Assembly (NCBI GenBank): GCA_039105265.1
Contig: JAPFFF010000012.1
Coordinates: forward strand, 2,976,001-3,040,000
Length of the DNA stretch: 64,000 nt
Direction of reading: 5' to 3'
DNA from: Tritrichomonas musculus
Lineage: Eukaryota > Parabasalia > Tritrichomonadida > Tritrichomonadidae
Positions 48,379 through 59,004 of this stretch are shown here, one piece after another. Numbering within the stretch: position 1 is the first letter of the stretch; the number at the start of each line of letters is the position of its first letter. A program made the position numbers and the translations under genes. Under the pieces are notes generated by a model. It saw only the letters and a list, made by a program, of their open reading frames with translations. It was not told the origin of the DNA and made no database searches.

Positions 48379-50413
48379 TTAGTTATTTAATAAAATTCAC
48401 TGTTTGTTTTTATTATTAGATTTTCTATTGTTTATTTAAATAGTATAATCTTGTAGTGAAAGAAAAGATTAATATATTATGAAGAAATTATAATCTAATC
48501 TATTTCTATTAATTATTGTTAATTCATATTTCATGAATTTAAACTTATAATAATGAATTTTCAAATATTGCCTCGGTTTTATTTATTGGTATTTATCTAA
48601 AAATAGGAATATTTTTTTAAAAAAAAAAATATCTTACAAAATTCTTTCATATAAACAAATAACTTTAATATTTATATTTTTAAAATATAATATGCAAAAT
48701 ATTTAATTTTTTTAACAGTCATTTTGAAGATATTATAATTTATTTTACAGGTTTAACAATTTCAAAAAGTTTTATAAAACTTTATCAAAAAGTTTTTCCT
48801 CTTTATCCAAAATTTGAATGAATTTGTGGCATTTATAAAATATAATTTTCACAATAAAAATTAAAAAAATTACATATTATTTCATTTGTTTATTTTAATA
48901 TAGAAATAAAAAAAAATATATTGCAATAAAAACATTTTTTCTTTAAATATGTATTGTATCTAATTATTTGAAGAAAAAACGAATAATTTGGTGTAAAATT
49001 GATAAATGCTTATTTCTCATGATATATAAATATTTCGATGTTATGAAATGTTCATTCTCATCAAAAAATAATGAAAAATCCGGAATAAACCAAAAAAACC
49101 AACTTTTTCTCAAAATCGACTGTTGCGATTTGTACATTTTTTAAATATACGATATAATAATAACTTATAATTGAAATATTTTGAGATAGTGACAAATTGT
49201 AAGAAATTTATTTCAAACTGCATATTTATTTGAAAATCACATTTTAACGTACGAATTTTTAATAAAAAACCAATTTTTTATTTGAATAAAATTGATATTT
49301 TCCATCACCATCTTACTATATCATTAAATATGCTTTATAATTCTCTAGAATAAGAAGAAAATATAGATTTTTGATGAAATTGCTGATAATATTCAAATTA
49401 TAGAAAAGACGCAAAAAAATGTATTTGTGCATCTTTTATACATTCTTTTAAGCATAATTAACATTTTGATTACAAAATATTTTAAATCGATTTACTAGAT
49501 GTTGAGTTAGAAATCGTTCAAAAATAGTGAGACGACCTTTTTTTTTGTTAATCCTCTTTCAATTTATATTTAGAGATTTATTGAGACCAAAATATATAAT
49601 TGATCTTTATTTATGAAAAACATAATAGTTCCCACTCTATTTTTAAGCAGTTCTCATTTTTTTAGCAAACCTTTTCTCTTGAATTCATGCGGAATCGTAT
49701 TTTTCTACACCACTTTATGAATACTTTTTTATACTTTTTTAATTCAATTTATGCTAAATAATGCATAATTATATAGTTCAAATAGCTTCCCGTTTCATCC
49801 AGCAATTCAAGGAACTAGATTCGGCTTCTTGCAGCCCCGTGGTGATCACTGGTGCGTATATCCCCGAAAAATTATGTAAAAATAAACAAATTTATATCAA
49901 AAAAAGTAAATAGTTATAAATGTAAAGTAAAATTTAAATTTTACGATTTTTTGGTTAAATTTCTTAACATAGTAACTCAAATTTCACCTTAAGATGGCGG
50001 TTTTTTACTTTCCATGAGTAGCTTACTCATGGATAGAAAAGCCATTTAAAAAGTGGCGTAGAAAAAAACGATTGCCCAATTTCTTGGAATATATTTTTTT
50101 TATTTATTTTCAAATTATGTTTTTGAATCAATTAATATAATTACTTACTAGTAATAAATTATTATATATTTGTAAAAAAAAAAAAAAAAAAAAAAACTCA
50201 TGATTAATTTTGAAGAAGAAAGAGTTAAAGTTACAAATGATAATATTGAATTTGTTGTTGCCGAGCAAATTCTTTTGCTTATTTGAAAGTTGATTGATGA
50301 TTGATTTCAAGATGGATATAATAAATATTTAATTAAATATTAAAAAATCAAAATGCACACTTGATTAGTCTCAAACATTTATTAAATAAATACAAAATTT
50401 TAGCTAGTTGTTC
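48379..50413. other. 2-kb gene desert with a G+C-richer island
   Basis: No gene is supported. Two TCAAAAAGTT words occur at 48762 and 48785. A poly(A) tract lies near 50174-50196. About 49785-49862 is an unusually G+C-rich patch with a GTGATCAC palindrome. It does not read as a tRNA. The minus-strand frame 50128-50310 is not credible. Confidence 0.45.
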
Positions 50414-53400
50414 TTATTCATTGACTAATATATCAATTGCTGACTCATCGCAAAAAATCTCGAAATTCTGTTCAGGATGCCTATAAACATTCACTGGCTG
50501 GTGAATTGATAATGTAGAATTGTTCTCTAAGTAATTCTTGTCACCACAGATAAACTCTTCTATTTGATGAGATGAATATTCAAAGCAAGTTGGATTTTGC
50601 TTACATAACTTTTCCACTTTTTTCACCAGTTTCAATTTTTCAATGTATTCGGTATCACCATCAGGCACCAGAAGGAAGAGGCAGTCTCTTGTTCTGCTGA
50701 TTGACACGTTAATTATGTTTATATTATTCAGGAACATGTCAGGTGACTCAGAAATTGTCGGCGGAGGATTCAAAACGACAAACATCACATCACATTCATC
50801 GCCCTGGAAGCTGTGAATTGTTCCGATGTTGATCGCGATGTTCTCTGGCACCTCCAATAAAGAAACCAGCTTATCGATGATTCCAACTTGTGCCTTATAA
50901 GGCGAAATTATACCAATGGTGAATTTGGAGGTCAATTTCGGTATTAAGAACTTGATTAGCTTGTACACAAACAAGGCTGAATAGACGTGATAAGAAGACT
51001 TGCTTTGAAGCCTTCGTGACTTGCAAATTCCGTCTTTTTCTGTGACGGGAAACTTGATAATATTCAAGGTAGAGACCCGAAAAGTGTCATGAATGAAAAG
51101 TTCCTTCTTGCTGACTTCTGATCGGAAGTGATTCAAAATTCCACCATAGGTCAAATTGCTGTAAATGCTGCCAACAGAAGGAACGCTGCGGAACTCTGTC
51201 GTCAGCAGCTCGACGTGGTAGGGATGAGGCCTTGTCTGAGGATTTGAGAACGAATTCAAACAGACCATTGAATATATGTTCTCATTCTTCCAGGCATCGA
51301 CGGTTACTATCGGCTGGATTTGAAAGGGATCACCTGCAACGATGAACTTTTTCGGTTTTCCTTTAAAAAGTGGATAAATAACGTTTATTAACGGAATCAT
51401 CGACGATTCATCAAAGACGATGAAATCCCATTCAATGTCCTTCAAATTGATTTGTGAATGGTCGCCGGGCGTGAAACTGTAGTACGGAAAACGGGCTATC
51501 GTTGTCACAACGACATTTCGAATCATTGTTCGAATATCGAATGTTTTCTTCTTGTAAACAGAGACAACTTCTTCAGACTCGTCACTAGAGGTGCCAAAAC
51601 GAACAAGCCATTCAATACATGATCGGCCGCTCTCAAAAAGTCGCTTGACAACAATGTCTGCTGCTTTGTTCGTGGGCGCAAGAACTAGAACTTTGTAGTC
51701 CTCTTCTGCTTGCATCAAAGGAATGATTACCTTTTGCGCTAGATGCGTCGTTTTGCCCGTTCCTGGGGGACCAAATATGAATTCAATATTTTGAGATAAA
51801 TTTTGAAATAAATTGAAATCATCATCAAAATTCAATTCATTGAAACTTTTCAACAATTCTTCAAGAAGGAAGATTGGATCAGCAGCTTCAATTCGAGCAT
51901 ATTCAATCTTATTCAAATCAATTCCATTCAATTCAAGAGGTGAATTTAATTTGACCTTAATTGAAAAACTTTCAACGTTTATTATGTCAACAGAAAATGT
52001 CTTGAATTGGCTGCTATACAGGAGTGTCAGAAGGATGTTTGACAAGTCTTCCAAGTAGATTGGAATGTGACGGTTAGGATGCTTCAAAATCAAGGTTTGT
52101 GTCTTTCCTTGTTCAAGTTGAACTTTTTCAAAGATGATTGAAATTCCTCTTTTTGAATCATTTTCTGAAAAACCGTTTTCAATTGACTCCATTTGTAGAA
52201 GAGTTTTAAACCACAAGAATGAGTACTTCACTGATTTGTCGGCTATTTTTTGTAAACTATTCAATTGATTAATTCTTTGAAGTTCGGCTTTGCTTTTGTG
52301 AATTTCCAAATTTAACTTACTTCTGTTTCGTGATGCTGGCTTAATTACTCCATCACTTTCATCGTCATCATCGTCGTCATTAAAACTATTCATTGATTTC
52401 TTATCAAAGTCAATGTCAACCGACCTTGATTGAATGTTTTCAACTTCTTTCTCAGAAATCATTTTCTTGGCTGATTCCATCAAGCCTTTTTCTTTCAATG
52501 TTTGAACAAATTCAAGATCACTCATTTGCTGCTCAGTCAAAACGTCATCCAATTTCCTTTCTTTAATATTTAAAAAATTAACAAGTGAATTAAAACCAAT
52601 GTGTTTGACATCATAATGACTTGCCAATTCATCCACAAAAATCTGGTCAGCACTCACGAGTTGCTTCTTTGAATTGAGAAGCCATTTCTCAGTTTGTAAT
52701 CTAATCTTAAACGAAGATATAAACACTTCTTGTTTTGGTTTATAATAAAAATATTTACAAAGGCCAACATCAATTTTTTTCAATGTTTCTTTTTTCGACA
52801 TTTTAATAAGTAAATTCCACAACTTAATCGAATTTGTTGGACTTGTTTTAATGCTTCTCATAATCTCATCAAAACCATCAGGATGCTTCTCATAAAACTC
52901 AATGTATCTGGTATGTTTAGGAATAGCTATTTTATAATTAGTAGCGTCAGACAAACTAATTTGAACATCAACAAGTCGAACTTTTTTTGAAACACCAACT
53001 TTTTTAAAGAAATCAATCAAACTTTTCTCTTCTTCTTTTGGAACGAGTTTTTTATATTCATCAATCAGAATGAACAATGTTCCTGGCTTTGTTTGGAAGT
53101 ATTCAAAAAGTGTAGGAGAAGGAAAATAAACAGAAGTTGCAAAAGCATTCTTAATACTCTTATTTCCATCATTTGAAATGCACATTACAAAAGGAATTTC
53201 TTTAATTAAATCAATAAATGAATCAACTTCATTTTGAGAACATTCTTTGTAATGATTGAAAAACTTCTTGAAATCAAGAGTTGAATCTATAGGTCCGCCT
53301 TTTTTGTATTTGGGAAGGATGATGTTATTTATTTCATCTTTCATTGAAGGACCAGTTATTCCTATCCTAAGGATGAAATTCTTTGTCTCAGCATTTTCAA

Positions 53401-55024
53401 GCAGTCTCTCATGGACAGTCGAATAAATCGTGTTGCCTTCAAATGGCAAAAACAGGATCAAATGATTTTGTTTATCAAAGGCAGCAACAGCTTTGCCATG
53501 TTGATTTATAAAAATAGGAAGGGTTCTAATCATGTTTACTCTTCTGTCTGCTAGATTTATCCACTTGTAAAATTTGTGTAGCCATTCAAAACTTTGTTTT
53601 GAAATGAAATTCGATGAAATCAAAAAATTTTCATTTTTCAAAAAAGTTTCATCATCCAAACTCGTGTTTGTGATCATTTTTATATAGGAGATGTGCATGT
53701 TATTGCTTAGACTAATTGTGGTGAATGACCATTTAGCTTCTGAATTATGTGTCAAAATTGCTAATTGGTCATTTGAAAACAAGTCCATCAAATTTTTTGT
53801 TGTGGCAAAAAATGCATTTTCTTTAGATACATAGCCATCAAATGTGGGAATGATTTCTTCTCTCAAAAATGCATTCTTGATGGCTGTGTAAAACGGTTTG
53901 AATGAAATTTTGTTGATATTTTGATAATCATCAAATACTGACTCGTTGATCGGAATAATACTAAGAATATTGTCATCTATTAGACGAATGTTTAATTTAT
54001 TTCCAATTTGTTTGAGAAGTAAAATACTTCTTGCTGATAATTTAGATAATTCATTAATCATCTTCAGATTATGAGCTTCTTTCGATTTGATGCCTTCTCT
54101 ACTATCAGTTAAAAGAAATGGGGCTTGAATAATGAAATTTAAATTTGTTATTTCTTTTGTAGGGAAAAAACAAAAAGCAAATTCATGAACAGGTGTTAAT
54201 TGACCTTTGTCATTGACAAAAAATCCAACTGAAATGTTAAGTGAAAAAATAGATTTTGTAAAAAGCCAAAGGTTTGAGTCAACTGATTTTCCTTGATGAA
54301 TATTTGTTAAACAAATATATTCACAATCAATATCTCCAAAATGGAATCTATTCACAATATTTTTGCTATACTTCCCAAGTGGACGATTTTCAATAAAAAG
54401 ATCAACTTCATTCATTGTTTTCAAAAATAAAAGAGGATAAGTTAAAGAACATAGTTTTTCTGATATATCTTCATAAGCATCTTTTGCACTTTTTACTTTA
54501 TGGTTGAATGGAAATATGAAAACAGTTTCATCTGCTTTTCTACCTTCGTAGTCCTCGTTAATTATGACTGGAACAATAAATCTCTCTATACGAAAACGAA
54601 AATTCGGATCATATATGATTGGAGTTGATGTATATTGAAAAACGGCCTTAAAACCGATGCCAAATTTACCAATTTTTGCTTCAGTTTTATTAGAATTGGC
54701 AATTGATGTAATTGAGTTGATATCACCTAGTGTGCCTCTCTTTGAATCTTCATCTTCTGTTAACGGATTTGAAACTGAAAAGTGTCTTTTCCCGTTATGT
54801 TTAAAAACAAGTTTATCTTTATATAAATCAAAACTGGCTTTTGTAGCTTCTGCATCATCAGCATTTTGTAAGAGTTCATATATGAAATGGGCTTGATCAG
54901 AATATTTTTCAACAACAGTGCGTTGAACTCCTCTCATTGAAGGCTTGTCAAGAGTGTCTGCACTATCCATGCGATCTTTAAATAATTTTTCCAAGTAGTT
55001 TTTGCTTTGATCATCCATTTTCAA
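50414..55024 (-). CDS. Sacsin/HSP90-type ATPase fused to SF1 helicase
   Basis: In this 1536-aa protein, residues about 1-330 are a GHKL/HSP90-like ATPase of the sacsin/NO VEIN type: ELLQNADDAEA (50-60, N-box Glu and Asn), and GKFGIGFKAVFQYT (119-132) as the glycine motif. A long helical middle (about 330-1050) has an acidic NDDDDDDES linker near 890. The C-terminal part is a UPF1/Senataxin-like SF1 helicase: GPPGTGKTT Walker A (about 1084), VFDESSMIP Walker B (about 1205), AGDPFQIQPI, EFRSVPSVG, IISPYKAQV, TIHSFQGDECDV and NVSISRTRD (about 1437). All helicase motifs are present. Both ATPase domains look active. The cellular role is unknown; RNA surveillance, DNA repair or nucleic-acid defence are possible. 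TCAAAAAGTT (plus-strand AACTTTTTGA) is about 55 bp upstream. Confidence 0.9.
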   Translation of the reverse strand: MKMDDQSKNYLEKLFKDRMDSADTLDKPSMRGVQRTVVEKYSDQAHFIYELLQNADDAEATKASFDLYKDKLVFKHNGKRHFSVSNPLTEDEDSKRGTLGDINSITSIANSNKTEAKIGKFGIGFKAVFQYTSTPIIYDPNFRFRIERFIVPVIINEDYEGRKADETVFIFPFNHKVKSAKDAYEDISEKLCSLTYPLLFLKTMNEVDLFIENRPLGKYSKNIVNRFHFGDIDCEYICLTNIHQGKSVDSNLWLFTKSIFSLNISVGFFVNDKGQLTPVHEFAFCFFPTKEITNLNFIIQAPFLLTDSREGIKSKEAHNLKMINELSKLSARSILLLKQIGNKLNIRLIDDNILSIIPINESVFDDYQNINKISFKPFYTAIKNAFLREEIIPTFDGYVSKENAFFATTKNLMDLFSNDQLAILTHNSEAKWSFTTISLSNNMHISYIKMITNTSLDDETFLKNENFLISSNFISKQSFEWLHKFYKWINLADRRVNMIRTLPIFINQHGKAVAAFDKQNHLILFLPFEGNTIYSTVHERLLENAETKNFILRIGITGPSMKDEINNIILPKYKKGGPIDSTLDFKKFFNHYKECSQNEVDSFIDLIKEIPFVMCISNDGNKSIKNAFATSVYFPSPTLFEYFQTKPGTLFILIDEYKKLVPKEEEKSLIDFFKKVGVSKKVRLVDVQISLSDATNYKIAIPKHTRYIEFYEKHPDGFDEIMRSIKTSPTNSIKLWNLLIKMSKKETLKKIDVGLCKYFYYKPKQEVFISSFKIRLQTEKWLLNSKKQLVSADQIFVDELASHYDVKHIGFNSLVNFLNIKERKLDDVLTEQQMSDLEFVQTLKEKGLMESAKKMISEKEVENIQSRSVDIDFDKKSMNSFNDDDDDDESDGVIKPASRNRSKLNLEIHKSKAELQRINQLNSLQKIADKSVKYSFLWFKTLLQMESIENGFSENDSKRGISIIFEKVQLEQGKTQTLILKHPNRHIPIYLEDLSNILLTLLYSSQFKTFSVDIINVESFSIKVKLNSPLELNGIDLNKIEYARIEAADPIFLLEELLKSFNELNFDDDFNLFQNLSQNIEFIFGPPGTGKTTHLAQKVIIPLMQAEEDYKVLVLAPTNKAADIVVKRLFESGRSCIEWLVRFGTSSDESEEVVSVYKKKTFDIRTMIRNVVVTTIARFPYYSFTPGDHSQINLKDIEWDFIVFDESSMIPLINVIYPLFKGKPKKFIVAGDPFQIQPIVTVDAWKNENIYSMVCLNSFSNPQTRPHPYHVELLTTEFRSVPSVGSIYSNLTYGGILNHFRSEVSKKELFIHDTFRVSTLNIIKFPVTEKDGICKSRRLQSKSSYHVYSALFVYKLIKFLIPKLTSKFTIGIISPYKAQVGIIDKLVSLLEVPENIAINIGTIHSFQGDECDVMFVVLNPPPTISESPDMFLNNINIINVSISRTRDCLFLLVPDGDTEYIEKLKLVKKVEKLCKQNPTCFEYSSHQIEEFICGDKNYLENNSTLSIHQPVNVYRHPEQNFEIFCDESAIDILVNE

Positions 55025-55988
55025 GAGTTTCTTTGATATGGAATCCTTGACTCTTTATCAAAAGAAAAATTTTATATAAACTTTTTGAGGCAATTTTTTA
55101 TTCTTACTTCCCTTATTTGAATACAAAATCTGACTTCTAATGAATTGAAATATTGTGCAGTAAGCTTCAAAAACATTTTTTTCAGAATGCTATCAATTTT
55201 TTTTTTTTTTTTATTAAATAAAGTTAGGCAAATAAAAAAAAAGTAACTCAATAAGTTCCATTTTATATCCTGTAATTTGGTAATATGTATTCTATTATCA
55301 TTCTGTTTCAACATATAAATTAATAAAATAATTTTTTTTTTTTTAATTATTTATTGTATTGTAAAGATCTTAGTTATTATATGGTGCTTAGTATGTATTA
55401 TTTTGATGATTTAATCATCTATATATAAATATATATTCAACTTTGATAATCTACATTTTAACTACATTAATTTTTTTCTTGTTCAATTTCTATTTTTGTT
55501 ATTTGTTATTTGTTCTTTGTGAGCTCAAATAACATTTTCCATTTTCCATATTTTCCAACTATCATCACAGGAACCGATAGTAAAAATTTCAACCAGAAAA
55601 TGATACAATTTTATCTATGCACAAATAAATAACGTAATGCTCTCTACTTTAGCATCATCGCTCTGCAATTGGTAATTATTTGGGTTTTTATTGAATTATC
55701 TGAAGTAACGTTTCCACATTCTGTGATAAAAAATGAAACTGATGATTTTCCAACTTTTTTTTGCTTTACTCTTCATAGCCCAAAATTAAAAAAAAAAAAA
55801 ATCATTTGCATATGATGAACTTTCTGTTTCAAAACAAGAAAATAATTTTAAAACTTAAATAAAAAGTTGTTTTGTAATTTCAAAAAGATATATTATTTTA
55901 TTATTTATCATTCAATAACCTATGATTGCCCAGTTTGTTTTTGTCACTTTTTTGCATATAATTTTTTTTTTAGAAATTCGTCAAATTC
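55025..55988. other. Intergenic, A+T rich
   Basis: Region between the fusion gene and the decayed ankyrin/LRR gene. It has poly(T) and poly(A) tracts (about 55198-55211 and 55788-55801) and AACTTTTTGA at 55079-55088. No gene recognised. Confidence 0.45.
55079..55088. promoter_or_regulatory. AACTTTTTGA motif upstream of fusion gene
   Basis: The word lies about 55 bp before the ATG at 55024 of the ATPase-helicase gene, in the opposite orientation to that before the kinase. A promoter role is inferred from position. Confidence 0.25.
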
Positions 55989-57878
55989 ATGCAAGAAACC
56001 CAAAAATATGTTGAAGAAATGCAAAAATTTCATGTTATTCTACTTCGTTTTCTAGAAGAATCTGATGACAGCATAATTTTTTTTCAATTATTAATTAATT
56101 TTATAGGCTCGCATAATTATTCAGAAGATCATGAAGAACTCCTACATTTTCTCAGATTATTAACATTTATAGCCAGCAATCATCATCGTAGAGAAAATTT
56201 TCTCAAGAAGATTGAGCAAATTCTAGACAAATATTCAATTCAATTCAAACAGAGCTTGACAAACATTGAAATCTACGACATTGTCAAGGAAAACAAAGTA
56301 ATTCTTCTATATTTCATTCAAAAAGACATTTTAAAATTAAACAAAGAAATTTGTTATGATATGATTGAAAAAGTTGATAAAAACGGATTAAAGTACTGTC
56401 ACTTTTTCTACAAAGAAATTGAAGAAAAATTTGGAGACTTCATTGAACAAGACAAAATAAAAAAAAATTAAAGACCAGCTTTTGTGGTTTGATAGAGAAG
56501 CACTGAATAATTTTGAAGAAAAAAGGAATAAATATTAAAACGACTCATATGAATGTTTTTTGATTCGAAATGACCTAATTGAAGAGTTCGCAATTTATGT
56601 CAGTAAAGTGAATTTGAAACTCTCAGCTGCAACTGTCAAAATGTCAATTTTTGAAACAAACAATTTTCTATTGAAAAATAAGCCAACTTTAATTGAATAT
56701 GCCACTTTTTATGTTTCCTTTCAAATTTTCAAATTCTTGCAATTGAGTAATGTTGAACTGACACCTTCATTGTGGCTCTATGCAATTCATGGTGGAAATG
56801 CTGGCATTATTCATGTTCTCGAAGAAAATCAAGTTAAACCGCCAAAAGAAAACGAGAAAAAATTTTTTAAAAAATGTCTGATTGAATCAATCAAATGTCA
56901 TCACAATGATTTTGCGAAGTACATTGAAGAAAACTATGAAATAATGAATGATGATGATATTATTTCAAAAAGTTTTAAATATCATAATTATTCACTGTTT
57001 CATTCAAATTTTGAGAAATGTGACAACTTTTTCTATGTGTGTCTCAATAATTTCAATAAACTTGTCAATTTTTTAAAGAATGAAAGAGAAGAAAATATCA
57101 TAGAAAGAATGATTAATAATATAATTTATTTTCAAATAAAGTTTTCAAAAAAATTAGTTTTTAATTCAATTTTAATTTTTTTAATATCGTCGATATAAAT
57201 AAGGCAGCTGATAAAAATGATACAGAAATTATTTACTATTTATTATCGAAACAAGAATTGATTAATGAATTTGATTTTACATCAAATAAGAACTTAAAAA
57301 GAATTGCAATTCCGCCTTCAATTACATTAATTAGTGAAAACAGTTTCAAATGGTGTTCATCGCTTAAAGAAGTTTCTATTCCTCTGTCAGTAACATCAAT
57401 TGGCACTCGTGCTTTTTACGGTTGTTCTTCATTGGAAAAAATAACAATTTCTCCTTTTGTGAGATCAATAAGAGAATTTGCTTTTTGTGAGTGTAAATCA
57501 TTGAAAAAGTTGCATATTCCATTTTCAGTTGAATCAATTGGATATCAAGCTTTCCAAGATTGTTCATCATTGGAAGACGTTACGCTTCCTCCTAACTTAA
57601 CACAAATTAATTGCGGTTTGTTTCAAAATTGCACTTCATTGAAACAGTTTTTCATTCCTCCTTCAGTAAATCTGATTTGTTCAAAAGCTTTTAACAAATG
57701 TTCTCTGAAAAAGTTAATTATTTCATCTCTGACTATAGAAATTGATAAAAATGCTTTTGACAGATTCCATCAAGTAGAAGAGTTGGTTATTCCATTCCAA
57801 GCAAAGAAGCTCTTATTTGAAAATCAGTATAAAAATAAAATAGATTACAATAGAATTGTCATAGGTGAATTAGCCTAA
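55989..57878 (+). pseudogene. Broken DUF3447 ankyrin + BspA-type LRR gene
   Basis: Three consecutive frames belong to one trichomonad gene. The first (55989-56471) has the family N-terminus (YVEEMQKFHVILLRFLEE...FIASNHHRRENFLKKIEQIL). The second (about 56509-57198) has LIRNDLIEEFAIYVSKVNL and TPSLWLYAIHGGNAGIIHVLEEN of DUF3447. The third (about 57199-57878) has INEFDFTSNKNLKRIAIPPSIT followed by LRR_5 repeats of the IGTRAFYGCSSLEKI type. Frameshifts lie in A runs near 56460 and near 57195, and an in-frame TAA at about 56535. LRR_5 proteins of this kind are often proposed to be surface-associated. No signal peptide is visible. Sequencing error in A runs could mimic a frameshift, but the extra stop argues for decay. 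Confidence 0.75.
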
Positions 57879-58263
57879 AGAACAAATTGAAACTGTTAAG
57901 TAACCGCTTTTTAAAAAATATTATATTGGAATGTTATATTTTAATCACCACTTTTCTAGTGTTTTTATGTTTTTCCAAAAATAAAGATTTAAAATTCTAA
58001 TTTCTTATGTAATGAACCAAACAGGTTGTAAATAGTATCAAACAATTATACATATGATAAGGATTTAAAATATGCTATTAAAATTTTAGTAAGTCGTAGG
58101 ACCACCAACTTTTTGCTTTTAAAATTAAAAAAAAAATATTATATTGGAATGTTATATACAGTATTTAATTTTAAGTGGTAACGCTTTTTTTTTTTCAAAA
58201 TTAAAAAAAAAAAAAAAAAGGGAAATCGGATTTGCCCGCAGCAGTTATGGTCAATATTGGCCT
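57879..58263. other. Intergenic with direct repeat
   Basis: A 23-bp word ending TTGGAATGTTATAT occurs at 57917-57939 and 58135-58157 in direct orientation, each near a TAACCGCTTT or TAACGCTTTT word. A tandem duplication or transposon-end relic is possible. A poly(A) run lies at about 58202-58219. Confidence 0.5.
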
Positions 58264-59004
58264 TTATCGTTCTTCAGAAAATAAAAGCTTGGAACTTTTT
58301 TCCAATTTTTCAAAAAATACCATTAGTAGCATAAATGATGATCTAATGGTGATTGAACATGTACTTAATTCGTATGAATGAAAAACTCTATATAAATGGT
58401 CAATTTTAGGCGAATTTTGATCGTTTTTGGGAATTGATTTTTTATATACTTTTAAAACGCCAAATAACAAAAGATTAAGCACTTGAAAAATGTGTGAAGT
58501 ATGATTTGGGTATGTTATTACCAATATTAAATTATCAGCCAAAATTTCTAAAAGGTCGGGGTCCAAATGGCTTGAACAGTTATCAATGAAGAGGATTGCT
58601 TGAAGAGTATCACAACCGCAGTACTTGCGATCATTTAAAACTTGTGGCATGAATTTATTGATTATATGGTCACAAAAAGTCTCTTTGTCCATATAATTTG
58701 AATATCAAACATGCAGGGATAAATCTGTGTCACGTCTTATTCCCAATTGAAAAATTTTTTCTAATTCTGGTTCTTTTGTAACGGCTAGTGGAAAATATGC
58801 ATCGCCTCCTCCAGAAACTGTGACGAGGAGAGTCACATGCTTAATACATCTATCAACTGGGTAGTGTAAGTTTCCTGGATCAATTTCTTCTGGCTCTATA
58901 ACGGTTTTTGGCTTGCGCTCCTCCCAATCTGAGAGCACTGTTTCATCAATATTATAAATCAACTCTGCCACTATTATTCGATTCAATACTTCTACATTTA
59001 TCAT
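58264..59004 (-). pseudogene. Decayed CENP-B/pogo-type DDE transposase
   Basis: One frame from 59004 with a single in-frame stop at 58705-58707 separates 99 and 142 codons. The first part has IYNIDETVLSDW and ERKPKTV (first Asp). The second has FIDNCSSHLDPD (second Asp) and YPNHTSHIFQVLNLLLFG, where the family normally has Q-x-LD for the third acid; here it is Asn. So it lacks one catalytic residue and is interrupted. The N-terminal DNA-binding part is missing. Family: DDE_1, as in pogo/Tigger/Jerky and CENP-B. Confidence 0.75.

Noticed and set aside
49785-49862. tRNA gene
   Set aside because: No acceptor-stem pairing or T-loop consensus found on either strand.
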